Below, in pieces: positions 5,558 through 10,620 of a stretch of DNA of 10,620 bases. The translations under genes and the position numbers were made by a program. The stretch covers positions 1 through 10,620 of the forward strand of contig JBEIHC010000102.1 of the NCBI GenBank assembly GCA_040381555.1, given 5' to 3'. The DNA is from CANHCC01 sp040381555 (GTDB lineage: Bacteria; Bacteroidota; Bacteroidia; J057; RFSG01). Numbering within the stretch: position 1 is the first letter of the stretch; the number at the start of each line of letters is the position of its first letter. Under the pieces are notes generated by a model. The model made no database searches and was not told the DNA's origin. It saw nothing but the letters and a program-made list of their open reading frames with translations.

Positions 5558-6844
5558 TTACATCCCCTTCACTGCTCCCCTTACCGCATCCAACAAATAC
5601 CCCACTTCCTGCTCCCCTACTGCGGCGCTGATAAACATCGCTTCAAACTGACTGGGTGCTGGATAAACTCCTTGGTCTAGTAGTGCATGAAAATATTTTG
5701 CGAATAAGGCAGTGTCAGATTTTTTCGCTTCACTCAAATTGCGTACTGGGCCTTCGGTAAAAAATACAGTAAACATAGAACCCTGACGATTAAAGCAAAT
5801 AGGCATACCTTTTTCCTGAAAGATTTGTAAGATGCCGGATTCAATGCTGGCAGAAGTTTTTTCCAGACGAGCATAAAACTGGGCATCTGCTTGAATTAAG
5901 CGAAGGGTTGCCAATCCGGCAGCCATGGCAACAGGATTTCCGGATAGTGTGCCTGCTTGATAGACGGGTCCTGCAGGAGATACCATGTCCATAATTTCTT
6001 TTTTGCCTCCATAAGCCCCAACCGGTAAGCCACCGCCAATGATTTTTCCGAAGGTGCTTAAGTCCGGGTTGACACCCAACAATCCCTGAGCCCCGGCAGC
6101 CGAAAGCCGAAAGCCGGTCATAACTTCGTCAAAAATTAAAACAGTGCCTTCCTGGGTGCATATATCCCTTAACCCTTGGAGAAAGCCCGGCTCAGGATTT
6201 ACTAAACCCATATTGCCCACGACAGGTTCTAGAATTAAGGCAGCAATCTTACCCGGATTGTGAGCGAAGAGTTGTTTGACTGCTTCCAAATCATTATAAG
6301 GTGCGGTCAAGGTGTCTTGAGCAACTCCGGCAGTAATTCCTTTACTATCAGGCACTCCGAAGGTCATGGCACCACTACCGGCAGCAATGAGGAAACTATC
6401 CCCATGACCATGGTAACAGCCTTCGAATTTGATGATCTTTTCTCTATTGGTAAATCCTCTGGCTACCCGTATGGCACTTAAGGTGGCCTCTGTACCGGAA
6501 TTCACCATGCGCACTCTTTCCAGCGAAGGGACCAGTTTCAAGAGTAGGCTTGCCATCTCCACTTCCGCACCTGTAGGGGCTCCAAAGGAGAAAGAACCTG
6601 TGGCTGCTTCCTGCACGGCTTGCACCACCGCAGGATGGGCATGACCGAGTATCATGGGTCCCCAGGAGTTAATTAAATCCAGGTATTTATTTCCATCTAC
6701 ATCTTTCATCCAAGCCCCGAAGGCAGAGTGCATAAAAACAGGTGTTCCTCCGACAGATTTAAATGCCCTTACTGGAGAATTTACCCCACCCGGCATTAAG
6801 CCCTGAGCTTGTTCAAATAATTGCTTGCTGGTATTAATATTCAT
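5558..6844 (-). CDS. hemL: glutamate-1-semialdehyde 2,1-aminomutase
   Basis: PLP enzyme of the C5 heme pathway that converts glutamate-1-semialdehyde to 5-aminolevulinate in the cytoplasm. From the ATG at 6844 it has 428 residues, the usual HemL length. Family marks (numbered from that ATG) are the opening PGGVNSPVRAF near 18-28, NSGTEA at 115-120, CYHGHGD at 143-149 and DEVMTGFR from Asp239, which holds the PLP nitrogen. FGKIIGGGLPVGA carries the Schiff-base Lys267. GGVNSPVRAF and SFGAPT separate it from other class III aminotransferases such as BioA. An in-frame TTG at 6856 would add four residues; the ATG is preferred because it overlaps the preceding stop by 11 bases, as in a translationally coupled operon. 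It is the last gene of guaA-PBP-hemL. No strong terminator is seen after it. Confidence 0.96.
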   Translation of the reverse strand: MNINTSKQLFEQAQGLMPGGVNSPVRAFKSVGGTPVFMHSAFGAWMKDVDGNKYLDLINSWGPMILGHAHPAVVQAVQEAATGSFSFGAPTGAEVEMASLLLKLVPSLERVRMVNSGTEATLSAIRVARGFTNREKIIKFEGCYHGHGDSFLIAAGSGAMTFGVPDSKGITAGVAQDTLTAPYNDLEAVKQLFAHNPGKIAALILEPVVGNMGLVNPEPGFLQGLRDICTQEGTVLIFDEVMTGFRLSAAGAQGLLGVNPDLSTFGKIIGGGLPVGAYGGKKEIMDMVSPAGPVYQAGTLSGNPVAMAAGLATLRLIQADAQFYARLEKTSASIESGILQIFQEKGMPICFNRQGSMFTVFFTEGPVRNLSEAKKSDTALFAKYFHALLDQGVYPAPSQFEAMFISAAVGEQEVGYLLDAVRGAVKGM

Positions 6845-8615
6845 GTGCTTTGCCAATGGTACGACCTTCCATTCTTAAAATAAATACAGCCTGATTATCG
6901 GGGAGGTTTTCAAAACGAAAATTCTGATTGATGCCCCGAAAAGGCACCTTCTTTTTTATCCAAGATTCTTTTGTATCCGATTTACTATCCGCCTGAGTGG
7001 CTAATTGCATCAACCAATTCATGAGGTCATACCCACGCATCACATTGAGGGTAAGCCGTTGATTGTACTCCTCTGCATAAGTACGCACCAAGACTTCGGA
7101 TTCTTCCGGCTTATTCATTTCATACACAGCATCCGAAAAAAGTATCAGAAAATGATCCATCAATTCTTTGTCGATTGCCCTAAAATTCCGGAATTCGGGA
7201 GATCCTAAAATAGCCATCTGCAATCGATTTAATTTCAGATTACTGAGAATCATTCCGGCTATTTCTTCATTTCCATCAGGAATATACACGGCGTCAAAAT
7301 TTTGTCCAGATAATTGCTTGACTAAATCTGGAATTTGAGCTTGGGCTTTATCTCCATTGATAGAATATTTTTTTACTAAAGTTTCTGCTTTTAAGGCAGT
7401 AGCTTTGGCCACAAATTCTTCTGCTAACAATTTGGTAATTCTTTCATCGGAAGTGAATACCGCAATTTTTTTATAGCCTTGAAGATTCACGGCATAATCC
7501 GCCAATTTACGGGCATGGGTATTGAGGGATGGAGATGCTAGGTGTACATATTTTTTATCTTTCCCTAAATAAGCTTCTGGAGAATAGGGCACAATATGGA
7601 TAATTTTATTTTGCTCACACCAGTCTGCAATGACCCGGCTTTCATTATTATAATAAGATCCGACAATTACATCTACCGGATTTTTGGCAAATTCCTGATT
7701 TAATATTTTTCGGGTAAGGGCACTATCTCTTCTTACATCAAATGCAACTAATTCTAATTCCAATGGGAAAGATTCTTTTTGATTTTGTATAGCCATTTGC
7801 ATGCCTTCTAAAAATTCGGTTGAAACCAAAGAACGGGAACTAACCGGATTGGCTGAATCCTGCTCATTGGCGAAGAAGGGCATTAACACCGCAATGGATA
7901 ATTTTTGGGCAGTAGGAATTACCTGATTCTTCAGGCCTGCACATTTTTCCTGAATGGCTTTTAACCTGGGGCTTAATCTTTTTCCGGTGCTATCCACCTT
8001 ATGGAGCAAGGGCATAATTTCCGCAAATTGTTTTGCTTGCAGATACTGCCAGGCCAAGGCTTCAGCTACTAAATTTTTATAGGATTCCCGAACAACCTTT
8101 AAATAATACACCAAAAAAGGTATATCAGCCTCAAAATATAAAAATTTACTAATAGCTTCTTTAGCTAATCCTTGTAAAGTTCGGTCCTTTGATTGATCGG
8201 AAGCATCCATCATCATTTTTAAGCCAAACTCCCGGGTATCCAAACCATTCATCAAGAGTAAGGCTTTGTGATATCGGGCTTCATTTACATAGCGAGATTC
8301 TGAATAATAATTTAATATACGATTAAATTTAGACAGTGCTTTGTCTTTATTTCCGGCTTCGAGCCAAGCTATTCCGGATAAATAAATTGCCGCTGTAGAA
8401 CGGGTATTAAATTTCGTTTTATCGACCTGCTCCAAAGTAAGGGCGGCTTCTTCTGCATTTCCGGTTCTAAGATATTTCTTACCTAAGTCGAGTAATTCTT
8501 TTGCCTTAGGATCATCCGGGATGGGCGTTTGAGCATACACGGATTGCAACAAGTGTAAGCAAAGAAGCATACTCAAGGATATCCAACTACTTTTATATCT
8601 TGAGATCATTCCCAT
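6834..8615 (-). CDS. exported TPR plus periplasmic-binding-fold protein (LpoA-like layout)
   Basis: A protein of 593 residues. Residues 1-28 are a signal peptide ending VYA before Gln29; no lipobox is seen, so it is probably soluble in the periplasm. Residues 35-125 hold TPR-like helical pairs (AKELLDLGKKYLRTGNAEEA, then YLSGIAWLEAGNKDKALSKF), followed by more helices to about 230. From about 239 the sequence fits a type I periplasmic binding protein fold (LSIAVLMPFF, DVIVGSYYN, KIAVFTSD, DAVYIPDG), the Peripla_BP_6 or leucine-binding type. No ABC permease or ATPase is nearby, so a transport role is doubtful. The TPR plus PBP order resembles LpoA, an outer-membrane activator of a peptidoglycan synthase; that is analogy only. 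Its start overlaps the guaA stop and its end overlaps hemL by 11 bases. ATG 8609, giving an ATGA overlap with guaA, is an alternative start two codons in. Confidence 0.78.
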   Translation of the reverse strand: MGMISRYKSSWISLSMLLCLHLLQSVYAQTPIPDDPKAKELLDLGKKYLRTGNAEEAALTLEQVDKTKFNTRSTAAIYLSGIAWLEAGNKDKALSKFNRILNYYSESRYVNEARYHKALLLMNGLDTREFGLKMMMDASDQSKDRTLQGLAKEAISKFLYFEADIPFLVYYLKVVRESYKNLVAEALAWQYLQAKQFAEIMPLLHKVDSTGKRLSPRLKAIQEKCAGLKNQVIPTAQKLSIAVLMPFFANEQDSANPVSSRSLVSTEFLEGMQMAIQNQKESFPLELELVAFDVRRDSALTRKILNQEFAKNPVDVIVGSYYNNESRVIADWCEQNKIIHIVPYSPEAYLGKDKKYVHLASPSLNTHARKLADYAVNLQGYKKIAVFTSDERITKLLAEEFVAKATALKAETLVKKYSINGDKAQAQIPDLVKQLSGQNFDAVYIPDGNEEIAGMILSNLKLNRLQMAILGSPEFRNFRAIDKELMDHFLILFSDAVYEMNKPEESEVLVRTYAEEYNQRLTLNVMRGYDLMNWLMQLATQADSKSDTKESWIKKKVPFRGINQNFRFENLPDNQAVFILRMEGRTIGKAHEY

Positions 8616-10135
8616 TCTATGGTTGCAGGTGGTTTAGAACTAATATCATACACGACTCGGTTAATTCCTTTCACCGCATTAATAATTCGGGAAGAAACCA
8701 AAGCTAAAAAGGCATGCGGTAATTCTGCCCAATCAGCTGTCATACCATCTGTACTGGTAACAGCCCGTAATGCCAGCACATTCTCATAAGTTCTTTCATC
8801 ACCCATTACCCCAACGGAGGAAACAGGCAATAACACCGCAAATGCCTGCCAGGTTTCGGCATATAATCCCGATTCTCTCAAGGCGGCAATAAAAATGGCA
8901 TCTGCCTTTCTTAATACAGACAAACGGCTTTCATCCACCGCCCCAATCACCCGGATGGCTAAGCCTGGTCCTGGAAAAGGATGCCGGTTTATCCAATCTT
9001 CGGGAATCCCTAAATCTTTTCCCACCCTCCGTACTTCGTCTTTAAATAATAGTCTCAAGGGCTCGATGATTTTCAAATTCATGCGCTCCGGCAATCCGCC
9101 AACATTATGATGCGATTTAATCGTAACCGAAGACCCATGCACCGAAACACTTTCAATCACATCAGGATAAATAGTCCCCTGTGCCAGCCATTTCACTCCA
9201 GGAATTTTTCCCGCTTCCTCCTCAAACACTTCGATAAACACTCTTCCGATAATTTTTCTCTTGGTTTCCGGGTCAGAAATTCCGGATAACTGGGAAAGGA
9301 AACGGTCGGCCGCTTTGACGCCGATTACCTTCAAGCCCAAAGTTGAGCAATACTGCATTACCTGCTCATACTCCCCTTCCCGCAACAATCCATTATCGAC
9401 AAAAATACAGGTAAGATGTTGCCCAATGGCCCGGTGAATCAAAGTAGCTGCAACAGAAGAATCCACCCCTCCCGACAAACCACAAATCACTTGATCGGTT
9501 CCAACAGTTTGCTGAATCTCAGCGATGGTATCTTCGATAAATCGTGCAGGGGTCCAGTCCCCAATTGCGCCACAAATGCTCATCACAAAATTGCGGATCA
9601 TGGTTTTGCCCTCTTGAGAGTGCACCACTTCCGGATGAAATTGAACGGCAAAAATCTGACGAGCAGAATCTTCGTAAGCGGCAAAGTGCACATCCGAAGT
9701 AGAGGCAGTGCAAACAAAACCAGAAGGGATACTGGTAATGGAATCCCCATGGCTCATCCAAACTTGAGAGTGCGGGGCAACTTGGTCAAAAAATACAGAA
9801 TCAGACTTAACGCCTAAATGGGCTCGTCCATACTCTCTACTGATGGAAGGTTCTACTTTTCCCCCACCCTGTTTGGCAATGAGTTGAGCACCGTAACAAA
9901 TTCCGAGGACAGGGATTTTTCCGAGAAAGGGAGAAATATCAGGATAAGGCGCACCTTCATCGTTTACAGAAGCAGGACCACCCGAAAGAATGACGCCCAA
10001 CCAGGGTTCTTTTCCGGCGACTTGAGCGGCTTTATGCCAGGGATAAATTTCACAGTAAACATTGAGTTCTCGTACCCTTCTGGCAATCAGCTGAGTATAT
10101 TGAGATCCGAAATCCAGAATCAGAATTTTTTGCAT
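8606..10135 (-). CDS. guaA: GMP synthase (glutamine-hydrolysing)
   Basis: Makes GMP from XMP, ATP and glutamine, the last step of guanine nucleotide synthesis. The 509-residue length is normal. The N-terminal class I glutamine amidotransferase domain (1-190) has nucleophile Cys80 in GICYGAQ, and His167 and Glu169 in QFHPEV. The ATP pyrophosphatase domain starts near 200, with the P-loop-like SGGVDSS at 221-227. The C-terminal dimerisation domain includes HPFPGPGLAIRVIG and the usual ending DISSKPPATIEWE. All key residues are present. It is the first gene of a minus-strand operon; its stop overlaps the next gene. A -7 box sits only about seven bases before the ATG, which would make the mRNA nearly leaderless. 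Confidence 0.98.
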   Translation of the reverse strand: MQKILILDFGSQYTQLIARRVRELNVYCEIYPWHKAAQVAGKEPWLGVILSGGPASVNDEGAPYPDISPFLGKIPVLGICYGAQLIAKQGGGKVEPSISREYGRAHLGVKSDSVFFDQVAPHSQVWMSHGDSITSIPSGFVCTASTSDVHFAAYEDSARQIFAVQFHPEVVHSQEGKTMIRNFVMSICGAIGDWTPARFIEDTIAEIQQTVGTDQVICGLSGGVDSSVAATLIHRAIGQHLTCIFVDNGLLREGEYEQVMQYCSTLGLKVIGVKAADRFLSQLSGISDPETKRKIIGRVFIEVFEEEAGKIPGVKWLAQGTIYPDVIESVSVHGSSVTIKSHHNVGGLPERMNLKIIEPLRLLFKDEVRRVGKDLGIPEDWINRHPFPGPGLAIRVIGAVDESRLSVLRKADAIFIAALRESGLYAETWQAFAVLLPVSSVGVMGDERTYENVLALRAVTSTDGMTADWAELPHAFLALVSSRIINAVKGINRVVYDISSKPPATIEWE

Positions 10136-10141
10136 CTAAGG

Positions 10142-10149
10142 CAAAATTA
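10142..10149 (-). promoter_or_regulatory. candidate -7 box of guaA
   Basis: On the minus strand TAATTTTG at 10142-10149 matches TAnnTTTG exactly. It ends six bases before the guaA ATG at 10135, so the transcript would begin at or next to the ATG. No clear TTTG lies about 20 bases upstream. Either guaA has a leaderless mRNA, or this match is by chance and the true promoter is further upstream. Confidence 0.4.
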
Positions 10150-10179
10150 AGGATTTATCCCGGAGAATAAGGACGGAAA

Positions 10180-10197
10180 AATGGACAATTGTCCATT
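10180..10197. promoter_or_regulatory. 18-bp perfect palindrome upstream of guaA
   Basis: AATGGACAATTGTCCATT is a perfect palindrome two bases after the stop of the sorting-domain gene and about 45 bases before guaA. As RNA it can form a 7-bp stem with an AATT loop followed by a short U run (minus strand), so it may be a weak terminator of the upstream gene. As DNA it may be an operator for guaA. Confidence 0.6.
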
Positions 10198-10198
10198 C

Positions 10199-10620
10199 TC
10201 AATTCACCCCAAACCTCCGATTAATCCTCCTCCCCCTCTCATCCTCTACCTGAAGCATATAGATACCTGCCGAATATTTAATTAAAGGAATGCTCTGTTT
10301 ACCGGTGTTTTCCATACATTCCTGATGCATAAGTTTACCCGAGCGATCAAAGATGCGCAGGGTAAAGTGAAAAGGCCCATCCGGCCAATCCAAATATATT
10401 TTTTCTGTAGCCGGATTGGGATATAAATCTATTTGGGGAGACTGTATAAGATTTTGATTGGAGAGACCTAAGGTATCGCAGAGAGAGTTGGGGATGGCGC
10501 CGAGGTAGTAGTTGGAGAAACTGGGAAGATTTGCTTTTCTTAACAACTCACCATTTAAATAAACAGCTTGTAATTGCAGCCCGCATCCAGATCCCAGAAC
10601 TTCAGGGTTATTAATTGCAT
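10199..10620 (-). CDS. T9SS C-terminal sorting-domain protein, 3' end only
   Basis: The frame is open to the right window edge, so the start lies outside; an internal TTG at 10546 is not a likely start. The visible 140 residues begin INNPEVLGSGCGLQLQAVYL, a pattern seen in many secreted proteins (ndP.L.G....Q...l). They end in a type A type IX secretion sorting domain: IDLYPNPATEKIYLDW, then LRIFDRSGKLMHQE, and YSAGIYMLQV before the basic tail RRINRRFGVN. Such domains direct proteins exported by Sec through the outer membrane by the T9SS and are then cleaved. The cargo function lies in the missing part. Confidence 0.87.
   Translation of the reverse strand, partial: AINNPEVLGSGCGLQLQAVYLNGELLRKANLPSFSNYYLGAIPNSLCDTLGLSNQNLIQSPQIDLYPNPATEKIYLDWPDGPFHFTLRIFDRSGKLMHQECMENTGKQSIPLIKYSAGIYMLQVEDERGRRINRRFGVN

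Noticed and set aside
5386..5631. 81-codon plus-strand frame after the toxin remnant
   Set aside because: It has a non-ATG start, a Pro/Leu/Ser-rich low-complexity sequence, runs antisense into hemL and has no family resemblance. It also shows no continuation of the DUF5615 toxin.
6845..6856. TTG start for hemL
   Set aside because: The ATG at 6844 overlaps the preceding stop in the usual coupled fashion and already gives the full-length enzyme.
8606..8615. Frameshift or fusion between guaA and the next gene
   Set aside because: guaA ends with its normal C-terminus and the next gene begins with its own signal peptide; this is a plain short overlap.
6834..8615. ABC transporter substrate-binding component
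   Set aside because: The fold fits, but there is no permease or ATPase nearby, and the N-terminal TPR region is not typical of transport binding proteins.
9416..9817. 133-codon plus-strand frame opposite guaA
   Set aside because: It lies wholly antisense to a strongly supported gene and has the composition of a shadow frame.

Overview
The window looks like chromosomal DNA from a Bacteroidota bacterium. Evidence: promoter boxes of the Bacteroidota type (TAnnTTTG) before several genes, start sites without clear Shine-Dalgarno sequences, a C-terminal type IX secretion sorting domain at the right edge, and a SPOR-like coiled-coil secreted protein of a kind common in that phylum. The lineage within the phylum cannot be fixed from the sequence; an environmental group rather than Bacteroides is a guess.

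Layout. Bases 1-173 are a 17-bp tandem array that runs off the left edge and ends six bases past the bioA stop. bioA (biotin synthesis) and mdh (malate dehydrogenase) follow on the minus strand, separated by a clear intrinsic terminator. A divergent promoter region at about 2523-2658 serves mdh to the left and a secreted SPOR-like protein to the right. The latter ends in another intrinsic terminator.

From about 3430 to 5557 the character changes. This stretch is AT-rich and loosely packed and looks like an accessory pocket between core genes. It holds an AlbA_2/HATPase protein, about 400 bp of apparent gene debris, and a DUF433 antitoxin gene. The DUF433 gene is followed, with an ATGA overlap, by only the first 15 codons of its usual DUF5615 toxin partner, with the first acidic active-site position changed.

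The right half is a compact minus-strand operon. guaA (GMP synthase) comes first, then a TPR plus periplasmic-binding-fold protein of unknown role, then hemL (glutamate-1-semialdehyde aminomutase). Both junctions overlap by a few bases, which suggests translational coupling. Upstream of guaA are an 18-bp perfect palindrome and the 3' end of a T9SS-exported protein gene.

No complete new defence or mobile system is visible. The most unusual elements are the tandem array, whose transcript would be a string of small hairpins mostly capped by GNRA-type loops, the broken toxin-antitoxin locus, and the conserved-looking but unexplained PBP-fold gene between guaA and hemL.
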